Below, one piece after another: positions 1 through 10,745 of a stretch of DNA of 64,000 nucleotides. How positions within the stretch are numbered: the first letter of the stretch is position 1; each line of letters opens with the position of its first letter. The stretch spans positions 1,674,001 through 1,738,000 of the forward strand of contig NZ_CP087184.1 in assembly GCF_024749045.1 (NCBI RefSeq). The letters are read 5' to 3'. This DNA comes from Pseudomonas sp. B21-028 (GTDB lineage Bacteria > Pseudomonadota > Gammaproteobacteria > Pseudomonadales > Pseudomonadaceae). Both the position numbers and the translations under genes were made by a program. The notes below the pieces were generated by a model. That model searched no databases. It was not told where the DNA came from and was given only the letters and a program-made list of their open reading frames with translations.

Positions 1-1
1 G

Positions 2-112
2 CGCCATTCCGGGTTGAAAGCGGCGGTGGCGGATTTCCTGAACCGGGAGCAGGAGGGGGTGTTGGCGTATGCCGAGGAGGCGAGGGGGGCGTTGCCGTAT
101 CGGCAGTGTTGA
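2..112 (+). CDS. C-terminal fragment of an unidentified protein
   Basis: An open frame enters from the left edge and ends at a TGA at 110-112. The visible 36 residues are helical and charged (DFLNREQEG followed by AYAEEARG) and end in LPYRQC. There is no recognisable motif, so I do not assign a family. It reads towards the inverted-repeat element that follows and is convergent with the ABC transporter gene beyond it. The start lies outside the window. Confidence 0.6.
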   Translation, partial: RHSGLKAAVADFLNREQEGVLAYAEEARGALPYRQC

Positions 113-134
113 GTTCTCTGCGAACATGAAATCT

Positions 135-266
135 TGTGGCGAGGGGATTTATCCCCGTTGGGCTGCGAAGCGGCCCCAAGAGGGTCCAACTCAATCTGCC
201 TGACACGCCAAGGTATTCGCTTTAGGGCTGCTTCGCAGCCCAGCGGGGATAAATCCCCTCGCCACA
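135..266. repeat. Dispersed inverted-repeat element (TGTGGCGAGGGG family), copy 1
   Basis: The two ends are inverted copies of TGTGGCGAGGGGATTTATCC followed by CCGTTGGGCTGCGAAGC-type arms, around a short variable centre. The element sits in the convergent gap between the leftmost gene and the ABC transporter. The same arms recur at seven other places in the window, always between genes or at gene ends, as expected of a REP/MITE-like family in fluorescent pseudomonads. Confidence 0.9.
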
Positions 267-284
267 GGTGGGTTGAGTCAGGTT

Positions 285-2117
<1,833 letters not shown>

Positions 2118-2202
2118 GCTAAGCAGCCCGGGCGGGGCTCTCCTTTTTTGCTGTGAGCGGCGCGGGATCGCCGTCGCCGCTCAGGCTTGCCCTGTACTTC
2201 AG

Positions 2203-2757
2203 TTAGTCGATGCGCTTGGCCGACTTGATGATCACAGGGTCGATCGGCACGTTTTGCATGCCTTGCTTGGTGGCGGTCTGGGAGTTGACGATGATGTCCA
2301 CGACATCCATGCCCTTGACCACTTTGGCGAACACGGCGTAACCGGCGTCACGACCCGGGTCGAGAAACGCGTTGTCGGCCACGTTGATGAAGAACTGGCT
2401 GGTGGCCGAGTTCGGATCGGAAGTGCGGGCCATCGACAAGGTGCCGCGAACGTTGTGCAAGCCGTTGCTGGCTTCATTCTTGATCGGCGCCTTGGTGTCC
2501 TTTTGTTGCATCTGCTGGGTGAAGCCGCCGCCCTGGGCCATGAAGCCCGGAATCACACGGTGGAAAATCGTGTTGTTGTAGAAGCCACTGTCCACGTACT
2601 CGAGGAAGTTCTTGGTACTGATGGGAGCCTTGACCGGGTCCAGTTCGATTTCGATCTGGCCGTTGGTGGTGTCCAGCAGCACATGGGGTGCAGGTGCTGC
2701 CATCAGGTTGGCGGCAAACAGAACGGAGCCGGCGGCGAGGGCGATCTTTTTCAGCAT
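2203..2757 (-). CDS. ppiA: Periplasmic peptidylprolyl cis-trans isomerase, cyclophilin type
   Basis: The protein has 184 residues. An N-terminal signal peptide ([10 protein letters not shown]..., likely cleaved after AANLMA near residue 20) precedes a complete cyclophilin fold. The catalytic segment [13 protein letters not shown] is at about residues 65-77, and the conserved SQFFINV and [16 protein letters not shown] follow. It should speed proline isomerisation during periplasmic folding. Its start is only 4 nt from the stop of the upstream alpha/beta hydrolase gene, so the two are probably translationally coupled. Confidence 0.93.
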   Translation of the reverse strand: MLKKIALAAGSVLFAANLMAAPAPHVLLDTTNGQIEIELDPVKAPISTKNFLEYVDSGFYNNTIFHRVIPGFMAQGGGFTQQMQQKDTKAPIKNEASNGLHNVRGTLSMARTSDPNSATSQFFINVADNAFLDPGRDAGYAVFAKVVKGMDVVDIIVNSQTATKQGMQNVPIDPVIIKSAKRID

Positions 2758-2761
2758 GGGT

Positions 2762-3565
2762 TCATTGATCCTGGGTGGTGGAGTCGATTGCGATCAAAAA
2801 GTCGAGCAGGGTTTGGTTGAAGCGTTCGGGTTGGTCCAGCGGAGTAGCGTGCCTTGAATCGGTGAAGACCACCAGCCGTGCATCGGGCAGCAGTTTTACA
2901 TAGGCTTCTTTCAGTGCCACTGGGGTGTAGTCGTGGTCGGCGCAGATGACGAGGGTTGGACAGGCAATCTGCGAAAGTCGTTCCTGGACACCCCAACCCA
3001 CGACGGCATCGAAGCTGGCGAGATAAGCATGTTTGTCGTTTTTTGCCCAGCGTCGGGCCATTTCAAAGCGTAAATCCGCCTGTTCGGGCTTGGGAAACAG
3101 TTTGGCCCCCAAGGCCTTGCCGATGGTTGCCAGGCTGAGGATACGCATCAGGCTCCAGCGCTTGAACCATTGCCAGCAATCGTCCAGGGTGCGGATCTTG
3201 ACTTGCGGCGCGCTGTTGACGATGCACAGGCTCTTGACCCGCCCGGGCTCATCCACCGCCAACTGAAAGGCGATCATGCCGCCCATGGACCAGCCCACCA
3301 GGTGCACCGGGCCCAGGTCCAGGTGGTCGATCAGGGCGATCAGGTCGGCGCTGAAACCTTCGATGCTGTAGGGCCCACGGGGTTTGTCGGAGCGTCCGTG
3401 GCCACGCACATCCACCACGATCAGGCGGTAATGGACGGACAATACCGGGATCTGCTTTTCCCAATCCAGGGTGCTGGAACCCAGCCCATGGACCAGCAGC
3501 AGGGGGGCGCCGTGGCCATATTCCTCGTAGTGCAGATTGCAGTCTTCGTGTACGAAATAGGCCAT
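2762..3565 (-). CDS. Alpha/beta hydrolase
   Basis: This 267-residue enzyme shows the oxyanion-hole segment HGLGSS (residues 26-31), the [13 protein letters not shown] strand-loop and the nucleophile elbow GWSMGG with Ser93. The late [12 protein letters not shown] supplies the probable catalytic His. There is no signal peptide, so it is cytoplasmic. Substrate is unknown; relatives include esterases and BioH/PcaD-like hydrolases. It is the first gene of a tight pair with ppiA and lies 14 nt downstream of a LysR regulator on the same strand. Confidence 0.85.
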   Translation of the reverse strand: MAYFVHEDCNLHYEEYGHGAPLLLVHGLGSSTLDWEKQIPVLSVHYRLIVVDVRGHGRSDKPRGPYSIEGFSADLIALIDHLDLGPVHLVGWSMGGMIAFQLAVDEPGRVKSLCIVNSAPQVKIRTLDDCWQWFKRWSLMRILSLATIGKALGAKLFPKPEQADLRFEMARRWAKNDKHAYLASFDAVVGWGVQERLSQIACPTLVICADHDYTPVALKEAYVKLLPDARLVVFTDSRHATPLDQPERFNQTLLDFLIAIDSTTQDQ

Positions 3566-3579
3566 CGGCGAAATCCTTG

Positions 3580-4503
3580 TCAGGCTTGTTCAGGGGCGGC
3601 GAACGGCGCATCCAGCGGCGCGGTATCGAAGGTACGCAGCAGTTCGATGAGGATCTGCGTGGCCGGGCCCAGGGGTTTTTCCTTGTTCGAATACAGGTAG
3701 AAACTCGGGTTGCGGCTGCCACCCTGATCCAAGGGTAGCCGCTTGAGCGTGCCTTCCCGCAGTTCCCGCTCGATCATGTGCCGGGGCAGCCAGGCAAAAC
3801 CCAGGCCGCTGCCGACGAAGGTCGCGGCGGTGGCGAGGCTGCCGACGGTCCAGCGTTGCTCGGCACCGAGCCAGCCGACGTCCCGGGGTTGCTGGCGACC
3901 GGAGTCGCGGATCACCACTTGCAGCTGACTTTCCAGGTCCTGGAACGTCAGCTCGCGATTGAGTCGATGCAACGCGTGTTCGGGGTGGGCCACCGCGACG
4001 AACTCCACGTCGCTCAGCTCCGCGCCGAGGTACCCGGGGATGCTGAAGCCAGAGATGGCCAGGTCAGCCACGCCTTCGAGCAGCACCTCTTCCACGCCCG
4101 ACAGCACTTCTTCCCGCAGGCGCACCCGGCAGCCGCGGCTCTGTGGCATGAACGCCGTCAGGGCCCGGACGAGGCGGGCGCTGGGGTAGGCGGCGTCGAC
4201 CACCAGCCGTACTTCCGCTTCCCAGCCTTGTTCCATGTGATGGGCCAGGTCTTCCAGTTGGCTGGCCTGTTTCACCAGTTGTCGGGAACGCCGCAGCAGT
4301 ACGCCGCCGGCCTCGGTCAGCACCGCCTTGCGTCCATCGATACGCAGCAAGGGCACGCCGAGCTGGTCCTGCATGCGGGCCACGGTATAGCTCACCGACG
4401 ATTGGGAGCGGTGCAGCACATCGGCGGCCTGGGCGAAACCGCCGTGGTCCACCACGGCCTGCAACGTCCGCCATTGATCAAGGGTCACGCGGGGCGCTTT
4501 CAT
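3580..4503 (-). CDS. LysR-family transcriptional regulator
   Basis: The protein has 307 residues, starting at MKAPRVTLDQWRTL, because GAGGAG stands just upstream of this ATG; the open frame extends further but without a ribosome site. The N-terminal winged helix (FAQAADVLHRSQSSVSYTVARMQDQLG) and a C-terminal periplasmic-binding-protein-like effector domain are typical. It is divergent from a small secreted-protein gene (start 4554) and upstream of the hydrolase-ppiA pair. Its target may be either side; the short shared intergenic region favours the divergent gene or azoR beyond it. Confidence 0.9.
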   Translation of the reverse strand: MKAPRVTLDQWRTLQAVVDHGGFAQAADVLHRSQSSVSYTVARMQDQLGVPLLRIDGRKAVLTEAGGVLLRRSRQLVKQASQLEDLAHHMEQGWEAEVRLVVDAAYPSARLVRALTAFMPQSRGCRVRLREEVLSGVEEVLLEGVADLAISGFSIPGYLGAELSDVEFVAVAHPEHALHRLNRELTFQDLESQLQVVIRDSGRQQPRDVGWLGAEQRWTVGSLATAATFVGSGLGFAWLPRHMIERELREGTLKRLPLDQGGSRNPSFYLYSNKEKPLGPATQILIELLRTFDTAPLDAPFAAPEQA

Positions 4504-4553
4504 ATTGAGCTCCTCTTGTCCTAAGCTGGCGGTCCCTTGGTGGAGACAGCCGA

Positions 4554-4868
4554 ATGAAGAAAATCTGTTGTGCAGTGCTGGCCCTGTTGCCGCTGACTGC
4601 GTTCGCATACCCGATCGATGTGGAAAAACACCTCAACGGCCTGAGCATCGATTACACCGCCTATGACACTGACGCCGACATCGGCTCCATCCAGGTCAAC
4701 AACTACGGCAGCACCGACGCGGCCTGCACCGTGGTGTTTCGCAATGGTCCGGAAGCGCCTCGTACCCGCAAGATCGAGGTGGCCGCCGGCAAGTTCAAAA
4801 ACGCCACCGCCAAGTTCAACCGCAACATCATCAAGCTGCGCATCGAACTGACCTGTAAGCCAAAGTAA
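4554..4868 (+). CDS. Small secreted protein of unknown function
   Basis: The product has 104 residues, with a clear signal peptide (KKICCAVLALLPLTAFA, cleaved before YPIDVEK near residue 18). The mature part is beta-rich and basic at its end, with two cysteines (AACTVVF and ELTCKPK) that could form a disulfide. I recognise no domain; I recall similar Pseudomonas proteins carrying an unreliable '3-phosphoglycerate kinase' label, and nothing here resembles that enzyme. It is divergent from the LysR gene with about 50 nt between the starts. Confidence 0.75.
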   Translation: MKKICCAVLALLPLTAFAYPIDVEKHLNGLSIDYTAYDTDADIGSIQVNNYGSTDAACTVVFRNGPEAPRTRKIEVAAGKFKNATAKFNRNIIKLRIELTCKPK

Positions 4869-5007
4869 TCCGAACTGGGACGCTTGTTCAGCTTATAAGC
4901 GAATTTATCGATGCTTTGCAGCAAATATTTGCGCTTTTTTATCGATATAGTCCCTATTAGTCTCTGCTCCATCGACTGACAACACATTCAGATGGAGCCT
5001 ACATCCC

Positions 5008-5607
5008 ATGTCCCGCGTTCTGATCATTGAAAGCAGTGCCCGCCAGCAAGACTCGGTTTCCCGTCAACTGACCCAGACCTTCATCAAGCAATGGAAAGCC
5101 GCTCACCCGGCCGATGAAATCAACGTCCGCGATCTTGCCGTCAATCCCGTGCCTCATCTGGACGTCAACCTGCTGGGTGGCTGGATGAAGCCCGCCGAGC
5201 AGCGCAACGACATCGAGAACGCCTCGCTGGAGCGCTCCAACCAACTGACCGATGAACTGCTGGCCGCCGATGTGCTGGTGATGGCCGCGCCGATGTACAA
5301 CTTCGCTATCCCCAGCACCTTGAAAGCCTGGCTCGACCATGTGCTGCGTGCCGGCGTGACCTTCAAGTACACCCCCACCGGGCCCCAAGGCCTGCTGACC
5401 GGCAAGCGGGCTTTCGTGCTGACCGCTCGCGGCGGCATCCACGCCGGCGGCAGCTCCGATCACCAGGAACCCTATCTGCGCCAGGTCATGGGCTTCATCG
5501 GGATCCACGACGTGACTTTCATCCATGCCGAAGGCATGAACCTGGGCGGTGACTTCCAGGAGAAGGGCTTGAATCAGGCCAACGCCAAACTGTCCCAGGT
5601 TGCCTGA
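5008..5607 (+). CDS. azoR: FMN-dependent NADH-azoreductase
   Basis: This 199-residue flavodoxin-fold protein has the AzoR hallmarks: an N-terminal SSARQQDSVS phosphate-binding loop, the flavin segment PMYNFAIPSTLKAWLDHVLRAG split around residue 95-115, and TARGGIHAGG. The family reduces azo dyes and quinones with NADH as a soluble dimer. The upstream 139 nt is AT-rich and has two copies of TTATCGAT (near 4907 and 4939), possible regulator contacts. A strong rho-independent terminator lies downstream at 5727-5765. Confidence 0.92.
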   Translation: MSRVLIIESSARQQDSVSRQLTQTFIKQWKAAHPADEINVRDLAVNPVPHLDVNLLGGWMKPAEQRNDIENASLERSNQLTDELLAADVLVMAAPMYNFAIPSTLKAWLDHVLRAGVTFKYTPTGPQGLLTGKRAFVLTARGGIHAGGSSDHQEPYLRQVMGFIGIHDVTFIHAEGMNLGGDFQEKGLNQANAKLSQVA

Positions 5608-5726
5608 GCTGTTAATCCTCGGGTAATCGTCGGGTGGTCTAGTAGGGCCACTGATGAGCTGGCGATTCCCTTCAAACCGTTTCGCGCATCGAACCTCCCT
5701 TTGCACTTGTTGCTCCTGAGTGCAGT

Positions 5727-5765
5727 AGCCCGATTGAACGCATTGGCGAGATCGGGCTTTTTTTT
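5727..5765 (+). terminator. Rho-independent terminator after azoR
   Basis: AGCCCGAT (5727-5734) pairs perfectly with ATCGGGCT (5751-5758) and is followed by a run of eight T residues. It lies about 120 nt after the azoR stop and just before the histidine kinase gene, so it isolates the two transcription units. Confidence 0.85.
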
Positions 5766-5828
5766 GGAAAATGGTTTTTAACCGAGCTTCGCTCTATGCT
5801 GGGCCGGACAGTATGGAGGCTGTGAAAG

Positions 5829-7697
5829 ATGTTCAAACTCAGGCGCAAAACATGGGCGTTACTTCTGGTCTACATCGTAGGGGTCAGTGGCTACATCTAT
5901 TACCTCTATGTCGAGACCCAGGAAATCCTGACCGACAACATCAATAGCAAGCTGCTGCATGCCGCGCTGGGTGCTTCGGCCATCCTCGGCGACGGCTACC
6001 ATGACAGCCTGATCGACAAACAGTCCAAATCGCCGGCGCAAGACTGGGACGCCATTCAGCGGCTTTCCAGTTTCAACGAGTCAATGGGCACTGCTTTTGT
6101 CTACAGCGTGATCAAGCGTGATGGAAAGGCGTATCTGATCAGTTCCAGCGCATCGAAGAAGGAAATCGAGGAAAAAAACTTCGTGCGTTTCTTCGATCCT
6201 TATCCCGATGCCAGCCAGGCGCTACTCGACAGCTTCGAGCGTAGCGAGCCCACCTGGATCGATTATTCGGATCATTGGGGGGACTTTCGTGCCGTCTTCG
6301 TTCCGATGAAGTCCAAGGACGGTACGGTCTATGTGGCGGGGGCGGAGATGACGTTGGCGGATTACTACCACCAACTCAATCAGGATTCGCTGGACCATAT
6401 CATTCTTGCCATTCTGGTTTTTCTCGCGTTCAGCCTTTTCCGCACCCGTGGTCATCTCCAGCAGTTGAAAACGAACGAACGGATATTGAACGAGGCAAAG
6501 GATGCCGCCGAGGAAGCGGACCGTTCAAAAACCCAATTTTTAGCCACCATGAGCCATGAGATCCGTACCCCCATGTACGGCGTCATCGGTGCAACCGAGT
6601 TGCTGGCGCGTTCGTCCCTGACCGTCGAGCAGACCAGCCTCCTGAAAACGATTCATACCAGCGGACGAAGCTTGCTGTCGCTGATCGACAACGTGCTCGA
6701 TCTGGCAAAAATCGAAGCGGGCAAACTTGAGTTGAAGCCTCGCGTATTTGAATTGCGGACACTGGTTTCATCCAGCGTTGAAATCATCCGGCAGAACATC
6801 AAGGACAAGCCGGTCGTCATTGAGAGTCAAGTTTCCGCGAGCGTACCCCGCTGGGTTAAAACCGATCTCGATTGTCTGCGTCAGATACTGATCAATCTGC
6901 TGGGCAACGCGATCAAGTTCACCGAAAGCGGGAACGTATCGCTCATGGTCACGACGAGCGAACACGACGCCGGAGCCCGGCTTGACGTTTCCATACACGA
7001 TACCGGCATAGGCATCCCCGAAGAGCGGCAAGGCAGTCTGTTCGAGCCCTTCGTTCAGCTTAAAGGGCAAGCCAGTCAACGTTTCAGTGGGAGTGGCCTC
7101 GGTCTTTCAATTTGCAAGAAACTAGTCGAAGCACAGCAGGGGACTTTATCTTTTACCAGCCAATCGGGTATCGGTTCGACGTTCTCCTTCTCGCTCCCCC
7201 TGGCGCCTTTCCGAGGCTCGGAAATCCCCTTGGGTGACGACCATGACGCGGTGGGTTTCGACTCATCTTTTGCCAGGCGTTACCCGCTCGATATCCTGCT
7301 GGTGGAGAACCATCCGGTGAACCAGAAAGTGGCCATGGCGATGCTGGAAGCGCTGGGGTATACCCCGGACCTTGCATCCGATGGCCTGGGGGCGCTCAGG
7401 CGGTGTTCGACGTCGACGCCCGAGGTCATCCTCATGGACATCAACATGCCTGGCATGGATGGGGTGGAAGCGATCCGCAAGATCCGTGCGCTGCCGCAGG
7501 GCAGTGCTTGTTACATGGTGGCTTTTACCGCGAGTGTCTTTGCCCATGAGGTCGAACGTTTCAGGGCCGCCGGTGCCGATGACATTCTCGCCAAACCGGC
7601 GAATTTCCACGCCGTGACCCGGGTGCTTCAGCGTGCAGCCAACGATCGGCAGCAACGTCAGGTTCGCACGTTGGCGGTGGATGAAGTTTCCTGTTGA
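5829..7697 (+). CDS. Hybrid sensor histidine kinase with C-terminal receiver domain
   Basis: The 622-residue protein has a membrane span near residues 8-27, a periplasmic sensor region of about 160 residues, and a second span near 190-205. The dimerisation domain follows with phospho-acceptor His243 (ATMSHEIRTPMYG), then the ATPase (N box INLLGNAIKF, DTGIGIP, GSGLGLSICK) and a receiver domain from about residue 488. The receiver has phospho-acceptor Asp537 (ILMDINMPGMDG) and Lys589. The usual acidic pair is altered: VEN at 492-494 where VED is expected. No response regulator gene is adjacent, so the output partner is unknown. Confidence 0.9.
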   Translation: MFKLRRKTWALLLVYIVGVSGYIYYLYVETQEILTDNINSKLLHAALGASAILGDGYHDSLIDKQSKSPAQDWDAIQRLSSFNESMGTAFVYSVIKRDGKAYLISSSASKKEIEEKNFVRFFDPYPDASQALLDSFERSEPTWIDYSDHWGDFRAVFVPMKSKDGTVYVAGAEMTLADYYHQLNQDSLDHIILAILVFLAFSLFRTRGHLQQLKTNERILNEAKDAAEEADRSKTQFLATMSHEIRTPMYGVIGATELLARSSLTVEQTSLLKTIHTSGRSLLSLIDNVLDLAKIEAGKLELKPRVFELRTLVSSSVEIIRQNIKDKPVVIESQVSASVPRWVKTDLDCLRQILINLLGNAIKFTESGNVSLMVTTSEHDAGARLDVSIHDTGIGIPEERQGSLFEPFVQLKGQASQRFSGSGLGLSICKKLVEAQQGTLSFTSQSGIGSTFSFSLPLAPFRGSEIPLGDDHDAVGFDSSFARRYPLDILLVENHPVNQKVAMAMLEALGYTPDLASDGLGALRRCSTSTPEVILMDINMPGMDGVEAIRKIRALPQGSACYMVAFTASVFAHEVERFRAAGADDILAKPANFHAVTRVLQRAANDRQQRQVRTLAVDEVSC

Positions 7698-7748
7698 GGT
7701 GGCTTGGGAATAAACGCCATCACCTAAACAGTCAGTGTCGCAGGACTC

Positions 7749-7894
7749 TGTGGCGAGGGGATTTATCGAAACGTCGCACCGCCCCGCTGGGCTGCGAAGC
7801 GGCCCCAGAACCTGATATCTCGGTGCATCAGACAGATTGTGTTGACTGTCCGGGGTTGCTGCGCAACCCAGCGGAGATAAATCCCCTCGCCACA
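7749..7894. repeat. Dispersed inverted-repeat element, copy 2 (GTCGCACC variant left arm)
   Basis: The left arm TGTGGCGAGGGGATTTATCG continues into AAACGTCGCACCGCCCCGC, an insertion not present in the simple copies. The right arm ends in GGAGATAAATCCCCTCGCCACA. It fills most of the gap between the hybrid kinase gene and the DMT transporter gene. Confidence 0.9.
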
Positions 7895-7941
7895 AGAGCT
7901 GTGTATAGCTTCTATTTTTCTTAACTGACAGGCATTGGCGT

Positions 7942-8805
7942 ATGGGCTATCTACTTTTTGTGACATTGATCCAGGCATTTTCCTTCAGCCTGATCGGCGA
8001 ATACCTGGCCGGGCATGTGGACAGTTATTTCGCGGTGCTGGTCCGGGTGTTGCTGGCCGGGCTGGTGTTCATTCCCTTGACCCGCTGGCGTCAGGTGGAA
8101 GCGTCGTTCATGCGCGGCATGCTGTTGATCGGCGCCTTGCAGTTCGGCGTGACCTACGTCTGCCTGTACCTGAGCTTCCGAGTGCTGACGGTGCCCGAGG
8201 TGCTGCTTTTCACCATCCTCACACCGCTGCACGTGACCTTGATCGAAGATGCGCTGAACCGCCGCTTCAATCCCTGGGCACTGGTCGCCGCGCTGGTGGC
8301 CGTGGCCGGCGCGGCGGTGATTCGCTATGACCGGATCAATCCGGATTTCTTCATGGGCTTCCTGCTGTTGCAACTGGCCAACTTCACCTACGCGGCCGGG
8401 CAGGTGCTGTACAAGCACCTGGTGGCCCGTCACCCGAGCGACCTGCCACACTACCGGCGTTTCGGCTACTTCTACCTCGGCGCGCTGGCGGTGGCGTTGC
8501 CGGCTTTCCTGCTGTTCGGCAAGACGAATTTCTGGCCCGAAGCGCCGCTGCAATGGGGCGTGCTGGTGTTCCTCGGCCTCGTCTCCACGGCGCTGGGGCT
8601 GTATTGGTGGAACAAGGGCGCCTGCCTGGTCCAAGGCGGAACATTGGCGGTGATGAACAACCTGCACGTACCTGTAGGGCTGTTGCTGAACCTGCTGATC
8701 TGGAACCAGCACGAGGCATTGGGCCGGTTGTTCCTGGGCGGCGGTGTCATTCTGCTTGCGGTGTGGATCAGTCGATTGAGCTTGCGCAAGCCGCAGGTGG
8801 CCTGA
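7942..8805 (+). CDS. DMT-superfamily (EamA) inner-membrane transporter
   Basis: This 287-residue, very hydrophobic protein has about ten predicted membrane spans in two EamA-like halves, including the second-half STALGLYWWNKGACLVQGGTLAVMNN pattern (split by spans). Relatives export or import amino acids and related metabolites; some resemble the E. coli YigM biotin carrier, but no substrate is assignable. Its last 38 bases overlap the end of the convergent LysR gene, so the pair shares 3' sequence. Confidence 0.85.
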   Translation: MGYLLFVTLIQAFSFSLIGEYLAGHVDSYFAVLVRVLLAGLVFIPLTRWRQVEASFMRGMLLIGALQFGVTYVCLYLSFRVLTVPEVLLFTILTPLHVTLIEDALNRRFNPWALVAALVAVAGAAVIRYDRINPDFFMGFLLLQLANFTYAAGQVLYKHLVARHPSDLPHYRRFGYFYLGALAVALPAFLLFGKTNFWPEAPLQWGVLVFLGLVSTALGLYWWNKGACLVQGGTLAVMNNLHVPVGLLLNLLIWNQHEALGRLFLGGGVILLAVWISRLSLRKPQVA

Positions 8806-9685
8806 TCGCCAATTGTTCGACCAGGAAGTCGATGAAGGCCCGGGTTTTCTGCGGAAGGCGCCGGGCTGACGAATACACGGCGTTGATGCTGATTGCCGGC
8901 GCTTGCCATTCGCACAGTACCGGCACCAGCCGCCCCGCAGCCAGAGCGTCTTCCACGATGAAATCCGGCAGCAGCGCAATGCCCATGCCGGCTTCGGCGG
9001 CCTGCGCCAGCAAGTCGCCGTTGTTGACGTGCAGGGGACCGGTGACATTGACCCGTTGCGTCTCCTTGCCATTGCTCAATTGCAGGCTCACGCCACTTTG
9101 CAGGTAGCCGTAGTTGAGGCACTGATGGGCCCGCAGGTCCTGGGGCGTCTGCGGGACGCCTGCGCGCTCCAGGTAGGTGGGGGCGGCGACCATGATGCGC
9201 GGTGCTGGCGCCAGTTGTCGGGCGATCATGGTCGAGTCGGGCATGCTGGCGATGCGGATGGTCACGTCGAAACCGCCGCGCACCGGATCCACCTGCTGGT
9301 CGCTGAGCACCACCTGCAGTTCGATGTTCGGGTGCCGCTCATGGAACAGCGGTATCAGCTTGCCCAGCCGTCGCAGGCCGAACGACATCGGCGCGTTGAC
9401 CCGCAACACCCCGCGTAACTCACCGATCCCGTCCCGCGCCCGCTGCTCGGCCTCATCCAGTGCCGCCAAAACCTCCCGGGCCGCATCGAAATATTCAGCG
9501 CCTGCTTCGGTGAGATGCAGGCTGCGCGTGGTGCGTTGCAGCAGTTGCACGCCGATGGCTTCTTCCAGCGCCTGAATCTGCTTGCTGACCTTCGACCTCG
9601 GCACGTCCATGGCCCGGGCGGCTGCCGCGAAGCCGTTCTCGCCCACGGTGACGACGAAGGCGCGCATACATTCGATGCGATCCAT
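8768..9685 (-). CDS. LysR-family transcriptional regulator
   Basis: The protein has 305 residues. The N-terminal helix-turn-helix reads MDRIECMRAFVVTVGENGF then AARAMDVPRSKVSKQIQALE, and an effector-binding domain follows. It is divergent from the YcaC-like hydrolase gene at 9843 with about 155 nt between them, the usual arrangement of a LysR regulator and its target. The sequence is close to the group that controls aromatic or redox genes, but the inducer is unknown. The 3' end overlaps the DMT transporter gene by 38 nt. Confidence 0.9.
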   Translation of the reverse strand: MDRIECMRAFVVTVGENGFAAAARAMDVPRSKVSKQIQALEEAIGVQLLQRTTRSLHLTEAGAEYFDAAREVLAALDEAEQRARDGIGELRGVLRVNAPMSFGLRRLGKLIPLFHERHPNIELQVVLSDQQVDPVRGGFDVTIRIASMPDSTMIARQLAPAPRIMVAAPTYLERAGVPQTPQDLRAHQCLNYGYLQSGVSLQLSNGKETQRVNVTGPLHVNNGDLLAQAAEAGMGIALLPDFIVEDALAAGRLVPVLCEWQAPAISINAVYSSARRLPQKTRAFIDFLVEQLAIRPPAACASSID

Positions 9686-9842
9686 GATTGTTCCTTTTTT
9701 AGAATCAATGATTCCTGATTTTAGGTAATTGTCCCTTTTGTAGCTAGCCCCTAAAGTACACCCATGCCGACGACATCACCGCTGAAGCGAACGTTGAAAA
9801 ACCCTAACCGATTGAAATTTCGACATTAAAAAGGAACACACC

Positions 9843-10487
9843 ATGTCTATCCGCGAACTGCTGAACCCAACCAACTCCGCCCTGATCCTGATCGACCACC
9901 AGCCGCAAATGGCCTTCGGCGTACAGTCGATCGACCGTCAGACCTTGAAGAACAACACCGTCGGCCTGGCCAAGGCGGCAAAGATCTTCAACGTACCGAC
10001 GATCTACACCTCGGTCGAAACCGAAAGCTTCAGCGGCTACATCTGGCCTGAGTTGTTGGCGGTTCATCCGGAGCAGAAGCCCATCGAGCGCACTTCGATG
10101 AACTCCTGGGAAGACAAGGCGCTGGTCGGTGCGGTGAAAGCCACCGGCCGCAAGAAACTGATCATCGCGGCGCTGTGGACCGAGGTCTGCCTGACCTTCC
10201 CGGCACTGGAAGCGCTGGCTGAAGGCTACGAGGTCTACATCGTCACCGACGCCTCGGGCGGCACCAGCAAAGAAGCGCACGACATGTCGGTACAGCGGAT
10301 GATTCAGGCCGGTGCGGTACCGGTGACCTGGCAACAAGTGCTGCTGGAATACCAACGTGACTGGGCACACAAAGAGACGTACGAAGCGGTGATGGAATTG
10401 GTACTGGAGCACAGCGGCGCTTATGGCATGGGCGTGGACTACGCCTACACCATGGTGCACAAGGCCCCGCAGCGCCAAGCCAAGTAA
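9843..10487 (+). CDS. Isochorismatase-family hydrolase, YcaC-like
   Basis: This 214-residue cysteine hydrolase has the family's ALILIDHQPQMAFG segment (catalytic Asp19) near the N-terminus and the nucleophile Cys in LWTEVCLTFPALEALAEGY, with the TDASGGTSKEAHD loop after it. YcaC relatives form large rings; their substrate is not settled. AAGGA lies just upstream of the ATG. It is divergent from the LysR gene that probably regulates it. REP elements follow the stop codon. Confidence 0.87.
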   Translation: MSIRELLNPTNSALILIDHQPQMAFGVQSIDRQTLKNNTVGLAKAAKIFNVPTIYTSVETESFSGYIWPELLAVHPEQKPIERTSMNSWEDKALVGAVKATGRKKLIIAALWTEVCLTFPALEALAEGYEVYIVTDASGGTSKEAHDMSVQRMIQAGAVPVTWQQVLLEYQRDWAHKETYEAVMELVLEHSGAYGMGVDYAYTMVHKAPQRQAK

Positions 10488-10505
10488 TTAGACATAGCTG
10501 CAACC

Positions 10506-10600
10506 CCTGTGGGAGCGAGCCTGCTCGCGATAGCAATCAGTCAGACGACATCGATGTCGACTGGTATTGCCAATCGCGAGCAGGCTCGCTCCCACAGGGG
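10506..10600. repeat. REP-like inverted pair (REPIN)
   Basis: CCTGTGGGAGCGAGCCTGCT followed by CGCGATAGC is mirrored by GCGAGCAGGCTCGCTCCCACAGG, about 40 nt apart. The pair sits in the convergent gap between the hydrolase and the MscS gene and could act as a bidirectional terminator. Confidence 0.9.
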
Positions 10601-10636
10601 TTTGTGGTGTTCATGATTTACGGGTATGGCGCATGA

Positions 10637-10730
10637 CCTGTGGGAGCCGAGCTTGCTCGCGATGACGGCGGCACATTCAAAAGAGATATGACTGACCCAC
10701 CGCCATCGCGAGCAAGCTTGGCTCCCACAA
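10637..10730. repeat. REP-like inverted pair, variant with GCCGAGCTTGCTC core
   Basis: CTGTGGGAGCCGAGCTTGCT with CGCGATGACGG is mirrored by CGCGAGCAAGCTTGGCTCCCACA. It differs from the neighbouring pair at 10506 by an extra C and a TT core, so two REP subtypes stand side by side in one gap. Confidence 0.88.
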
Positions 10731-10745
10731 GGATCAGCGGTGTAT

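Noticed and set aside
4703..4987. A 94-codon minus-strand frame over the small secreted protein gene and the azoR promoter
   Set aside because: The plus-strand frame has a signal peptide and ribosome context; the minus frame extends into AT-rich promoter sequence and has no feature.
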